Source of the DNA: Helicobacteraceae bacterium
Lineage (GTDB): Bacteria; Campylobacterota; Campylobacteria; Campylobacterales; Sulfurimonadaceae
NCBI GenBank assembly: GCA_027068615.1
Contig: JAMOQV010000073.1
Location: 1-34,700 of the forward strand
Direction: 5' to 3'
DNA length: 34,700 nt
This document shows, in pieces, positions 15,780 to 24,274 of the stretch (positions within the stretch are counted from its first letter, which is position 1; the number at the start of each line of letters is the position of its first letter). The position numbers were made by a program, and so were the translations under genes. The notes below the pieces were generated by a model, which was given only the letters and a program-made list of their open reading frames with translations, did not search any database and was not told the origin of the DNA.

Positions 15780-16636
15780 TGAATATAGAATTAGCTTGTG
15801 TTGAATGCATAATCAATCAAAGTACAAAAGTAGCAAAAGCTATAGAAGCATCTGATTGTTTAGAAGATAAACTTGCATCAACTGTAAAAGATATGAGTAA
15901 AGATTTTTCATTTTCAAACAATCCACCTGAAGTAGCTTCTGATGTTTATGAAAAGATGGCAGAGATAGCTAATAAAGAAGATTTGTATGATGAGGTAAAA
16001 GAACTATCAACAAAAAAAGCACAAAGTTTTATACCAGTGTTAGAAAAAAAATTAAAATCAACTTCTAATAAGCTTTTAACAGCTACAAAAATAGCTGTTG
16101 CTGGAAATGTGATAGATTTAGCTGCTGAGGTTGAGTTTGATTTGGATGAAGAGTTAGAAAAAATTTTCGAGACAGATTTTTCATATAACGATTTTGATAA
16201 ATTTCAAGATGAGTTAAACAAATCTAAAAAAGTTGTTTATTTGGGTGATAATGTTGGGGAGCATATATTTGATTATATGTTTATAGAAGTTTTAAAAGAG
16301 TTGTATCCTAATTTAGAGATATATTATTTTGTAAGAGGTAATCCAATCATAAATGATGTAACTATAAAAGAAGCTAAAGAGGCTGGATTTGATAAACTTT
16401 GTTATCTTGTAGATAGTGGGGTAAATACACCTGGTTTTGCCTATAATAGAGCAAATGGTGATGCTAAAAAGCTTTTTGATAATGCTGATTTGGTTATATC
16501 AAAGGGGATGGGAAATTATGAGTGTTTAAGTCCAACTCATAGAGATAATATATGTTTTTTACTAAAAGTAAAGTGTGGAGTTGTTGCTAATTCTTTAGGT
16601 AGAGATATTGGAGATATAGTTTGTAAAATGATTTAG
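15779..16636 (+). CDS. DUF89/ARMT1-like damage-control phosphatase family protein
   Basis: Protein of 285 aa from the DUF89 family, metal-dependent phosphatases proposed to remove damaged or excess phosphometabolites. Visible marks: a CxxC pair at residues 7-10 near the N-terminus, AGNVID (108-113), the metal-site block GDNVGEHIFD (156-165), RGNPIINDVT (186-195), DSGVNTPG (212-219), and SKGMGNYE (241-248). The CxxC-bearing form is typical of archaeal and bacterial DUF89 type I proteins. The start overlaps the DUF3972 stop by one base, so the pair is co-translated. In Campylobacter glyQ usually follows the DUF3972 gene; here DUF89 occupies that place. The substrate is unknown. Confidence 0.85.
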   Translation: MNIELACVECIINQSTKVAKAIEASDCLEDKLASTVKDMSKDFSFSNNPPEVASDVYEKMAEIANKEDLYDEVKELSTKKAQSFIPVLEKKLKSTSNKLLTATKIAVAGNVIDLAAEVEFDLDEELEKIFETDFSYNDFDKFQDELNKSKKVVYLGDNVGEHIFDYMFIEVLKELYPNLEIYYFVRGNPIINDVTIKEAKEAGFDKLCYLVDSGVNTPGFAYNRANGDAKKLFDNADLVISKGMGNYECLSPTHRDNICFLLKVKCGVVANSLGRDIGDIVCKMI

Positions 16637-16662
16637 AACTTAAAGTTCTAAATCATTTTTTT
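16626..16662. terminator. Bidirectional terminator between DUF89 and Hsp20-like genes
   Basis: A perfect 14-bp stem, AAATGATTTAGAAC (16626-16639) with GTTCTAAATCATTT (16645-16658), has a 5-nt loop and a run of seven T on the plus strand. It contains the stop codons of both convergent genes. The minus strand also ends in four T. Confidence 0.88.
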
Positions 16663-17120
16663 GGCATTTTTATAACAAAATAATCACCATCTATACTGTG
16701 TGTTATTTTTGTTTCATCTACATTTTTTGGTATAGTATATTGTTCAAAAAAAGATTTTGAGCTATAAAAGTACTCACCATTTTCATCTCTTGTTGTTTTT
16801 ATATTCATATCTATGCTAACCATATGATGCTTTATCATAAAGTTTATATTTTTGGCTTCTGCACCATTTAATTTTATGCGGTATATGTAAGCATCTTTAG
16901 TTTCTTCATAAAGTGGTTTTTCTTCATATAGCTTAGGATTTTTTGCTTTTAAACTTTTTAGATAATCATTTCTTTTTTGTAGTTGAGAAATCCTTTTTTG
17001 ATACTCTTTTATGATGCTGTCATTATGTTTTAATTCATAATTTAAACTCGGTACAAAATTACTAAAAGAAAATAAACTACTACTAACTAATACTGAACTT
17101 AGAACTATATTTTTAAACAT
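16653..17120 (-). CDS. Exported Hsp20/alpha-crystallin-like protein
   Basis: Protein of 155 aa with a signal peptide (about 1-20: basic start, hydrophobic core, SLFSFS), a charged coiled segment (about 30-60), and a C-terminal alpha-crystallin-like domain (about 70-155). The end, FFEQYTIPKNVDETKI.......YFVIKMPKK, follows the small-heat-shock pattern (R-F.LP..VD...I.A...G.L.I.LPK). Most small heat-shock proteins are cytoplasmic; this one should act in the periplasm, holding unfolded proteins. The start is supported by AGGA 7 nt upstream. It is divergent from the exported DUF255 gene 85 nt away and shares a terminator with DUF89. Confidence 0.75.
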   Translation of the reverse strand: MFKNIVLSSVLVSSSLFSFSNFVPSLNYELKHNDSIIKEYQKRISQLQKRNDYLKSLKAKNPKLYEEKPLYEETKDAYIYRIKLNGAEAKNINFMIKHHMVSIDMNIKTTRDENGEYFYSSKSFFEQYTIPKNVDETKITHSIDGDYFVIKMPKK

Positions 17121-17194
17121 TGTTTATCCTTTATATTTTATTTATATTAAAAAAATTTTATAACAAAAAAATAAATAATTTATAAATAAAATGC

Positions 17195-17200
17195 TATGAT
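17195..17200 (+). promoter_or_regulatory. Possible -10 box very close to the DUF255 start
   Basis: TATGAT in the context ATGCTATGATTTGG ends 5 nt before the start codon at 17206. If used, the transcript would be nearly leaderless. No Shine-Dalgarno is visible upstream of that codon, which fits but does not prove this. Confidence 0.3.
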
Positions 17201-17205
17201 TTGGT

Positions 17206-19197
17206 ATGAAATTTTTTTATAACATCTTTATTTTATTGAGTTTAATTGTTAGTCTTGCTTGTGCTTCAAATAAGCTTTGTAATGAAACATCACCATATTT
17301 GCTACAACATAAAAATAATCCTGTTAATTGGTATCCATGGGGAGAGGAAGCTTTAATTAAAGCCAAAAAAGAGAATAAACTTATATTTTTATCTATAGGT
17401 TATAGCACTTGTCATTGGTGTCATGTTATGGCCGAAGAGAGTTTTGAAGATAAAAAGGTAGCAAAACTTTTAAATGATAATTTTATATCTATAAAAGTAG
17501 ATAGAGAACAGTACCCATACATAGATAAGTATTATCAAAAAGTTTATAAGATTTTAAATAATAAAAGTGGAGGTTGGCCATTAACTATACTTTTAACATC
17601 AGATATGGAACCATTTTTTGCAGGTACTTATGTCCCTAAACATTCTGGTTATGGTTCAATCGGTCTTATAAATCTTATAAATTCAACAAAACTAGTTTCT
17701 TATAAAAGATTAAAAAGTATAGGTAAAGATGTTTTGCAAAAAATAAAAAATTATGATGAATTTATAGCACCAAAGACTAAGATAGATTTAACTCTTATGG
17801 ATAAAACAGTAAAAGAGTTTAGTTCATATTATGATTTTAAAAATAATGGTTTTACAAAAAGACCAAAGTTTCCACAAGCTTCAAGTATAGATTTGTTACT
17901 AAAAATCTATAAAATAACAAAAAATAAAAAAGCATATATAATGGCAATAAATGCATTGGATACTATGGCAAAAGGTGGTATATACGATCAGATAGAGGGT
18001 GCTTTTTATAGATATACAGTAGATGAAAAGTATGAAATTCCACATTTTGAAAAGATGTTATATACAAATGCAGAGCTTATACAGACCTATACTCTAGCAT
18101 ATAGTATCACAAAAAAACCATTATATAAAAAAATCATAAAAGAGAGTATATCTCAAATAGACAAAAGATTTAAAACAGATAATCTTTATATGAGTGCAAG
18201 TAATGCAGACAGTGAAAACTTTGTTGGTGATAAAGAAGAGGGGTTTTATTTTTTATATGATTATGACGACACTGTTGAGTATCTTCAAAATCATGGTGTA
18301 GATAAAAATATTATAGATAAAATACTTGCCTATATAGGTATAACACAAGATGGTAATTTTGATTCTGATTTTAGTAATCCTCATATTGCTGATTTTAAGA
18401 CACCAAAAGGATATAAAAAAGTAAAAAAATTGCTAATAGATATGAGAAAAAATAAAATTTACCCTTTTATGGACAATAAGATAAATACAGCTTGGAATGC
18501 TCTTTATATAAGAGCAAAATTCAAAGCTAGTATTGTAAATAAAGATTATATAAAAGAAGCAGAAGATTCTTTAAATACCTTATTGGAGAATTTATATATT
18601 GATGGTAAATTATACCATCAAACTATAAGCAATCATAAGCCAACTCAAAAAGCTTTACTTGAGGATTATGCTTTTTTGTCTAGTTGTTTATTTGAAGCTT
18701 ATCAAGTAACATTAAATGATAATTACTTGAAGCTATATGAAGAGTTGATAAAAAATAGTATGAAACTTTTTTATAAAAATGGAAAATGGCGAGATTCAAC
18801 TGATAGTTTTGTAACTTATGCAGATATCTCTGAGAGTGCATATGAAAATCCACTTGCTCAAAATATTATCAATATGTTGCAATACTCTACTATTTCATCT
18901 GATTTTAAAACTTATACGATAGCAAAAAAAACACTTTCAAATTTAGCTTATTCTATAATGAAGCATCCATCTTATTATCCAACAGCCACTTTAGCATCTA
19001 TTATGTTAAAAATAGAACCAGTCTTTATAAAGTCAAATTTAAAAAATCTAAAAAGTATAGATATATCTACTATAAACTATCCTTTTGTATATAGGTACAA
19101 GCTAGACTCAACAAAGTATCTAGCTTGTAAGATAGGAAGTTGTTTTGCTTATGATTTAGATTTTTCTGTTGTTCGTGATGTTATTGAAAATTTTTAA
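17206..19197 (+). CDS. Exported DUF255 thioredoxin-fold protein (YyaL/SPATA20-like)
   Basis: Protein of 663 aa. After an N-terminal signal-type segment (about 1-20, ending LACA) comes the DUF255 thioredoxin-like domain: [18 protein letters not shown] (29-46), the CxxC in TCHWCH (Cys69, Cys72), the VDREQYP block and GGWP. The rest is an (alpha/alpha)6-type helical domain with [21 protein letters not shown] and [13 protein letters not shown], all hallmarks of the family. The biochemical role is unsettled. Family members usually lack a signal peptide; here export would put the CxxC in the periplasm, near the Hsp20-like product of the divergent gene. It ends overlapping the convergent glcD stop by 4 nt. 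Confidence 0.88.
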   Translation: MKFFYNIFILLSLIVSLACASNKLCNETSPYLLQHKNNPVNWYPWGEEALIKAKKENKLIFLSIGYSTCHWCHVMAEESFEDKKVAKLLNDNFISIKVDREQYPYIDKYYQKVYKILNNKSGGWPLTILLTSDMEPFFAGTYVPKHSGYGSIGLINLINSTKLVSYKRLKSIGKDVLQKIKNYDEFIAPKTKIDLTLMDKTVKEFSSYYDFKNNGFTKRPKFPQASSIDLLLKIYKITKNKKAYIMAINALDTMAKGGIYDQIEGAFYRYTVDEKYEIPHFEKMLYTNAELIQTYTLAYSITKKPLYKKIIKESISQIDKRFKTDNLYMSASNADSENFVGDKEEGFYFLYDYDDTVEYLQNHGVDKNIIDKILAYIGITQDGNFDSDFSNPHIADFKTPKGYKKVKKLLIDMRKNKIYPFMDNKINTAWNALYIRAKFKASIVNKDYIKEAEDSLNTLLENLYIDGKLYHQTISNHKPTQKALLEDYAFLSSCLFEAYQVTLNDNYLKLYEELIKNSMKLFYKNGKWRDSTDSFVTYADISESAYENPLAQNIINMLQYSTISSDFKTYTIAKKTLSNLAYSIMKHPSYYPTATLASIMLKIEPVFIKSNLKNLKSIDISTINYPFVYRYKLDSTKYLACKIGSCFAYDLDFSVVRDVIENF

Positions 19198-20579
19198 TTT
19201 AACCCCATTTTAGCAGGATTTAGTATGTTATTAGGGTCAAATGCCATCTTTATAGATTTAAAAAGATTCATCTCCTCTTCTGTAAATGCCATTCTCATAT
19301 ATGGAGCTTTTGCAAGTCCGATGCCGTGTTCACCACTTAGAGTTCCACCCAAATCAACAGTAGCTTGAAAAACTTCTTCTATAGCTTTGTAAGCGATTTT
19401 AACTTGTTCTTCATCGCTACCATCTACCATAACATTTGTATGAACATTACCATCTCCAGTATGTCCAAAACATGGGATATTTACATTGTATTTATTTGCT
19501 ATTGCATAGAATTTTTCTAAAAGTTCAGGTAAAACTGCACGAGGTACTGTTACATCTTCATTTAGTTTTTTACTACCATAAACACTTAAAGCAGGAGATG
19601 CATTTCTTCTAGCAAACCATATATCACTTGCTTCTTTTTCATCTTTTGCGATTTTAAACTCACTACAACCATTTTCAAAGAAAACTTTTTCTATTTGTGA
19701 TAGTTGGTAAGCCAAATCATCATCTAAGTTTCCATCAACATCAGTTACAAGCAATGCTCCAGCATCTACTGGTAAGCCTTTGTTAAAAGTTTGCTCAACT
19801 GCTCTTATAGTTAAGTTATCTAAAAATTCCATAGCAACTGGTACTATACCACTTGCCATTGTTTTATAAACTGCATTCATAGCATCGTTTACTGTTGGAA
19901 AAATCCCCATAGCTGTACGAGTTAGCTTAGGTTTTGGGATAAGTCTTAGAGTTATCTCAGTTAAAACGGCTAATGTTCCCTCAGATGCTACTAAGATACC
20001 ACTTATGTTATATCCAGCAACATCTTTTATGGTTCTTTTACCAGCTTTTATAATGTCGCCATTTGGTAAAACTGCTCTTGTTGCCATCACATAATCTTTT
20101 GTGATGCCGTACTTTGCAGCTCTCATACCACCTGCATTTTCACTAACATTTCCGCCTAAAGTTGAGTACTCTTGACTTGCTGGGTCTGGTGGATAAAAAA
20201 GACCTATCTCTTCTACGGCTCTTTGTAAGTCCATATTTATCACACCAGGTTGTACTACTGCTACCATATTTTTAACATCAATCTCTAAGATTTTATTCAT
20301 ATGTTTTTCCATAGCTAGTATGATGCCACCACTACTTGGTAATGCCCCACCAGTAAAACCACTACCAGCTCCACGAGGAACTATAACTATTTTATGCTCA
20401 TTACAGTACTTTAAGATAGCACTTATATCATCTTCATTTCTTGGAAATATAACGGCATCTGGTTCAAACTTATTTCTTGTAGCATCATAAGAATATGCTA
20501 AAAGATGTGCTTTGTCACTATAAATATTTTCTTCACCTACTATTGAAGTAAAGTGTTTTATATGTTGTTTATCTATCAT
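19194..20579 (-). CDS. glcD: FAD-linked oxidase GlcD (glycolate/D-lactate type)
   Basis: Flavoprotein subunit that oxidises glycolate or D-lactate. The 461-aa product has the PCMH-type FAD domain with [16 protein letters not shown] (about 66-81), [20 protein letters not shown] (about 131-150), and the C-terminal FAD-oxidase domain with [10 protein letters not shown] and [14 protein letters not shown] chose ATG 20579; a GTG at 20591 would add four residues but reads further into the upstream gene. The start overlaps the end of the PgbA-like gene, so they are coupled. The same pair (HP0508-HP0509) is known in Helicobacter pylori. The substrate cannot be read from sequence. glcE/glcF partners are absent nearby. 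Confidence 0.92.
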   Translation of the reverse strand: MIDKQHIKHFTSIVGEENIYSDKAHLLAYSYDATRNKFEPDAVIFPRNEDDISAILKYCNEHKIVIVPRGAGSGFTGGALPSSGGIILAMEKHMNKILEIDVKNMVAVVQPGVINMDLQRAVEEIGLFYPPDPASQEYSTLGGNVSENAGGMRAAKYGITKDYVMATRAVLPNGDIIKAGKRTIKDVAGYNISGILVASEGTLAVLTEITLRLIPKPKLTRTAMGIFPTVNDAMNAVYKTMASGIVPVAMEFLDNLTIRAVEQTFNKGLPVDAGALLVTDVDGNLDDDLAYQLSQIEKVFFENGCSEFKIAKDEKEASDIWFARRNASPALSVYGSKKLNEDVTVPRAVLPELLEKFYAIANKYNVNIPCFGHTGDGNVHTNVMVDGSDEEQVKIAYKAIEEVFQATVDLGGTLSGEHGIGLAKAPYMRMAFTEEEMNLFKSIKMAFDPNNILNPAKMGLN

Positions 20580-21330
20580 TTTCCATCTCACTTCTTAATT
20601 GTTTATTATTTGGATTGTATTTTAAAAGTAAAGAGTAATAGTAAAGATTGTAATCTTTAACTTCATCAGTACCTTCTCCAAAGTCCCACCAACTATTTGT
20701 CATCTCTTTTACTCTTGTATAAAAAGGTAATTTAACAGAGTTTTGTTTAAGTGGAGCTTTTGAAATAGCTAGTATTTTTAAACTTTTAGCATCAACTGTA
20801 TATAGTTTTTCTTTTATAAAAAAGTATATTAGACCAACAGAAGTATCATTACTCATATCTAAAAAATCATCTTTTATTGGTGCTAAGTGACCTTTTAAAG
20901 ATAATAATGTTGTAAATATATCAGAATGTATCCATTGAACTTTTATAGCCTTTGTGATGCGATGATAGATCTCTTCATTAGGTGCTATAAGTAAAGCTCT
21001 TGAATAACCAAAAGCAAGTACAACTTTATCTCCATTTTTAACATGATAATTTATAGAAGGTAATGCATTGTTTACAAGAGCATCAAAATCATTCATTTTA
21101 AGGATTGCTGTATGTGTAGCATTATCAAATGAATTTACAGTTATGTTTTTTAAAATAATACTGTGGGACTCATCAATTTTATGTATGATAAAACCACTTA
21201 TTCCAACATCTATTCTGTCTATTTTTATTGTTGCTATATTGTTTGGTTCATCTACAGTTTCTATTGTAGATGTAACAACAGATGCAAATATTTGTGAAAT
21301 TAATAATAAAAATAATATTATTTGTTTCAT
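20569..21330 (-). CDS. PgbA-like secreted protein (plasminogen-binding N-terminal domain family)
   Basis: Protein of 253 aa with a signal peptide (1-17, ending IFAS) and then the domain found at the N-terminus of Helicobacter PgbA/PgbB: TVDEPNNIATIKIDRIDVGISGFIIHKI, a GDKVVLAFGYSRALLIAPN block (about 105-124), and a WIHSDIF...GHLAP segment. Helicobacter PgbA has a long charged C-terminal extension linked to plasminogen binding; it is missing here, so that activity should not be assumed. The domain is likely an older envelope function in this phylum. A -10 box lies upstream (minus TATAAT, 21362-21367). Co-transcribed with glcD. Confidence 0.8.
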   Translation of the reverse strand: MKQIILFLLLISQIFASVVTSTIETVDEPNNIATIKIDRIDVGISGFIIHKIDESHSIILKNITVNSFDNATHTAILKMNDFDALVNNALPSINYHVKNGDKVVLAFGYSRALLIAPNEEIYHRITKAIKVQWIHSDIFTTLLSLKGHLAPIKDDFLDMSNDTSVGLIYFFIKEKLYTVDAKSLKILAISKAPLKQNSVKLPFYTRVKEMTNSWWDFGEGTDEVKDYNLYYYSLLLKYNPNNKQLRSEMENDR

Positions 21331-21361
21331 ATTTCTCTCTTTGTTTTAAATTTTACCCGTT

Positions 21362-21367
21362 ATTATA
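21362..21367 (-). promoter_or_regulatory. -10 box of the PgbA-like/glcD pair
   Basis: TATAAT on the minus strand (context TTTGTTATAATAACG) 32-37 nt ahead of the PgbA-like start codon, followed by an AAGAGAG ribosome site. Confidence 0.45.
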
Positions 21368-21435
21368 ACAAACAAATCTCATACTAAGCAAAATTTAGTT
21401 AGAGTTTGCCAATTATTTATTTTCGGAACTATTCA

Positions 21436-22620
21436 ATGATACAAATTTTTCTAATTTTACTGTTACCACTTAGCATTTTTGCATCTAAAGTTGATACTTA
21501 TCGTGTTGAAAAAGGGCAGACATATCTTACTTTTTTGCAAAAACAAAAACTACCTATTAAAAAACTTTATTATGATCTAGATAATGAAGATCAAATCTTG
21601 ACTCAAGAGATAAAAGCAGGTGTTCATTATCAAATACTTCATGGTAAGAACAATAAAATAGAACAGGTTTTACTTCCTATAAATGAAGAACTACAAATTC
21701 ATATTTATAGAGATGATAAAGGTGCTTACAAATTTGAAATTATACCAATCATATATGAGACTAAAAAGAAAGTTTTAACACTTAAGATAAGTAGATCTCC
21801 ACATTATGATATATATAAAATGACAGGTTCTACTAAACTTGCTTCTGTTTTTGTGTCTGCTTTTAATAGGTCTTTAAATTTTAAAAGAGATTTAAGAGTT
21901 GGTGATGATTTGGTAATGATTTATGAGCAAAAATATCGCCTTGGAAAACCATTTTCTATGCCTATACTAAAAGCAGCTATGATAGAAATGAGAAATAAAA
22001 AACATTATATTTATCTAAATAAAGATGATAAATACTATAATGAAAAAGGTCATAGAGTTGAAAGATTTTTACTTATAAGACCTATAAGAGGTGGGAGAAT
22101 ATCTTCTTATTTTTCAAAAAGAAGGTTCCATCCTATCTTAAAAAAATGGAAAGCTCATTTTGGAATTGATTATGCAGCTAGAAGAGGAACTCCTATAAGG
22201 GCAGCTGGTAGTGGTAGAATCTCTTGGGCTGCTAGAATGGGTTCTTATGGTAATTTAGTAAAAATTCAGCATGAGAATGGATATGAAACAAGATATGCAC
22301 ATATGAAAGGGTTTAGAAAGGGGATAAGAAGAGGTAAAAGGGTTAAAAAAGGTGATATCATTGGTTATGTTGGAACAACAGGTCGTTCAACTGGACCACA
22401 TTTACACTTTGAACTTAGAAAAAAAGGGCGACCTATTAACCCTCTTCGAGTTGTTCAAGTAACAACTAAGAAATTAAAAGGTAAAAAAAGAAAAGAGTTT
22501 TTAAGCTTAAAAAAGATGTATGATAAAGAGATATCTTCAGCACTTACAAATTATAAACCTTTTATAAGATTACCAAAAATGATAGATGAATGTTACTTTT
22601 GTAAAATTAAGAAGTTATAA
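21436..22620 (+). CDS. csd3: M23 peptidoglycan endopeptidase (Csd3/HdpA-like)
   Basis: Zinc LytM peptidase, likely trimming peptidoglycan crosslinks or stems and so affecting cell shape. I use ATG 21436 (394 aa) with a signal segment directly after it (2-17, ending IFAS); a TTG ten codons upstream would put polar residues before the signal. N-terminal inhibitory-type domains (about 20-215) precede the M23 domain with zinc ligands His241 and Asp245 (HFGID), and His289 and His322/His324 (YAHM, HLHFEL). Length and position next to PgbA-like and glcD genes match HP0506 (Csd3/HdpA). The 3' end overlaps hemW by 14 nt in convergent orientation. Confidence 0.85.
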   Translation: MIQIFLILLLPLSIFASKVDTYRVEKGQTYLTFLQKQKLPIKKLYYDLDNEDQILTQEIKAGVHYQILHGKNNKIEQVLLPINEELQIHIYRDDKGAYKFEIIPIIYETKKKVLTLKISRSPHYDIYKMTGSTKLASVFVSAFNRSLNFKRDLRVGDDLVMIYEQKYRLGKPFSMPILKAAMIEMRNKKHYIYLNKDDKYYNEKGHRVERFLLIRPIRGGRISSYFSKRRFHPILKKWKAHFGIDYAARRGTPIRAAGSGRISWAARMGSYGNLVKIQHENGYETRYAHMKGFRKGIRRGKRVKKGDIIGYVGTTGRSTGPHLHFELRKKGRPINPLRVVQVTTKKLKGKKRKEFLSLKKMYDKEISSALTNYKPFIRLPKMIDECYFCKIKKL

Positions 22621-23662
22621 AAAGTGCTATTTCATCAGATAGAAGATAATTAGGATTGTAAAATCTTTTATCTTCTTTGTAGAGTTTATTTTCTTTTACG
22701 AGTATATCTACTCTTTTTAATTCATCTTTAGTTAGTATGTTTTCTTCTATGCCAACAGATGAACGAAGACCTAAGAAAATTTGTTCTATTTTTTTATCCT
22801 CTTTTGTTAAGTTTTCAATATCTATATCCAATGGATTTTTTATATAGTTTTCAACAGATGTGGCTGTATAAAATCTTTGTAACTCAAGTTTTCCAATAGC
22901 TCCACTTCCTAATCCTATGTAATCTTTATATTTCCAATAACCAAGATTATGTAAACTTTTATAAGTTCCAAAGTTACTTATCTCGTATTGTTTGAAACCA
23001 TACTCTTTAATACTATCAAATATAAAGTTTGTTAATTCTAGCTTTTCATCAGACATTTGTGGTTTATGTTCAAATGGTGTATTTTCTTCTATCGTAAGAG
23101 CATAGGCACTTATATGATTGATAGGTAAAGTAAAAGCTGTTTTTATATCATTTTTTAGAAGTTTTTTTGTATCTCCAAGTGTTGCATAAATGATATCTAA
23201 AGATATATTTTTAAATCCAATTTCGTAAGCATTTGTTACAGCTTTTATAGCTTGTTTTGAATTATGAGAACGATTTAGTAGTTTTAATTTTTTATCATCA
23301 AAACTTTGCACACCAAAACTTATGCGGTTTATTCCAAGTTCTTTCATACCTTTTAGCCATTCTTTAGTAGCACTGTTTGGATTTGCTTCTGATGTTATTT
23401 CTATATCTTTTTTTAAATATGGTTTTAACATTTTAAATAATGGTTTATAAAGTTCAGGAGATACAGTTGATGGAGTTCCTCCACCTATAAAAACAGTTTC
23501 TATAGATTGGTTAGTTACTTTAAATCTTATTAATTCATATTTTAGTTGAACAAGTAGTGATTGCATATATGTTTCTTTTAGATGAAACTTATCAACATAG
23601 GAGTTAAAAGCACAATATGAGCATTTTGAATCACAAAACGGTATATGTATATATAGTAACAT
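22607..23662 (-). CDS. hemW: Radical-SAM heme chaperone HemW
   Basis: HemN-related radical-SAM protein thought to insert or carry heme; often mislabelled coproporphyrinogen oxidase. The 351-aa product begins YIHIPFC with the cluster motif Cys10-x3-Cys14-x2-Cys17-x-Phe. GGGTPS (about 60-65), EANP, RISFGVQSFDDKKLKLLNRSH and the HemN C-terminal domain follow. It lacks the N-terminal extension of true HemN, and its length matches HemW. The order hemW (divergent), rppH, lysC, hobA, holB matches Cj0580-Cj0584 of Campylobacter jejuni. Confidence 0.92.
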   Translation of the reverse strand: MLLYIHIPFCDSKCSYCAFNSYVDKFHLKETYMQSLLVQLKYELIRFKVTNQSIETVFIGGGTPSTVSPELYKPLFKMLKPYLKKDIEITSEANPNSATKEWLKGMKELGINRISFGVQSFDDKKLKLLNRSHNSKQAIKAVTNAYEIGFKNISLDIIYATLGDTKKLLKNDIKTAFTLPINHISAYALTIEENTPFEHKPQMSDEKLELTNFIFDSIKEYGFKQYEISNFGTYKSLHNLGYWKYKDYIGLGSGAIGKLELQRFYTATSVENYIKNPLDIDIENLTKEDKKIEQIFLGLRSSVGIEENILTKDELKRVDILVKENKLYKEDKRFYNPNYLLSDEIALFITS

Positions 23663-23733
23663 AGTGGTTAATTTTCTTTATCTATTTTGTGTTGTGTTTT
23701 TTGCATTTTTTAAGCTCCATATTTTTATACCTA

Positions 23734-23739
23734 ATTATA
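23734..23739 (-). promoter_or_regulatory. hemW: Possible -10 box of hemW
   Basis: TATAAT on the minus strand, about 72-77 nt upstream of hemW in the divergent gap with rppH. The leader it would give contains only a short open frame that I do not call. Confidence 0.35.
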
Positions 23740-23770
23740 GTATATTATTTAATTTTAATCACTATTTTTG

Positions 23771-23776
23771 TATAAT
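23771..23776 (+). promoter_or_regulatory. -10 box of the rppH-lysC-hobA-holB operon
   Basis: TATAAT in the context TTTTTGTATAATCACG, 28-33 nt upstream of the rppH start. The preceding T-tract fits epsilonproteobacterial promoters. Confidence 0.55.
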
Positions 23777-23803
23777 CACGATAATTAAATATAGGTATCT
23801 AGT

Positions 23804-24274
23804 ATGAATAAAGAAAAATTATATCGACCTAATGTAGCGGCTATAATTGTCTCAAGTAACTATCCTAAAGTAAAAGAGATTTTTATAGCACAAAGAAATG
23901 ACTTAGAGGGTGTTTGGCAGTTTCCTCAAGGTGGTATAGATGAGGGTGAAGAGGTAAGAGAAGCACTTTTTCGCGAATTAGAAGAGGAGATAGGAACTAA
24001 CTCTGTTGAAATTATTTCTGAATATCCTCAATGGTTGAGTTATGATTTTCCATCAAAGATAGCTAAAAATATGCAACCGTGGATAGGTCAAAGACAAAAA
24101 TATTTTCTTGTAAAACTTAAAAAAGATGCTAAAATAGATATAAATACTAAGCATCCTGAATTTAACGATTATAAATTTGTAAAAGTTGATGATGTTTTAG
24201 AACTTAGTGCTTCATTTAAGCAGGATGTATATGAAAAAGTTATTGATTATTTTAAAAAAGAGGATTTTTTATAA
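23804..24274 (+). CDS. rppH: RNA pyrophosphohydrolase RppH (Nudix)
   Basis: Nudix hydrolase that removes pyrophosphate from the 5' end of mRNA and triggers decay. The 156-aa protein starts YRPNVAAIIV and includes QRNDLEGVWQFPQGG and a full Nudix box at about residues 43-65 (G-x5-E-x7-RELEEEIG). WLSYDFP and GQRQKYFLV are typical of RppH. Some relatives cut dinucleoside polyphosphates, and the family was once called invasion protein. It is the first gene of a tight operon: its stop is directly followed by the lysC start. Confidence 0.95.
   Translation: MNKEKLYRPNVAAIIVSSNYPKVKEIFIAQRNDLEGVWQFPQGGIDEGEEVREALFRELEEEIGTNSVEIISEYPQWLSYDFPSKIAKNMQPWIGQRQKYFLVKLKKDAKIDINTKHPEFNDYKFVKVDDVLELSASFKQDVYEKVIDYFKKEDFL

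Noticed and set aside
20569-21330. Plasminogen-binding virulence factor
   Set aside because: Only the N-terminal domain family is shared with PgbA; the charged C-terminal extension is missing, so no host-binding claim is made.
23682-23720. 12-codon open frame (MELKKCKKHNTK) upstream of hemW
   Set aside because: It could be a leader peptide, but it has no usable ribosome site and would begin almost at the transcript start; nothing supports translation.
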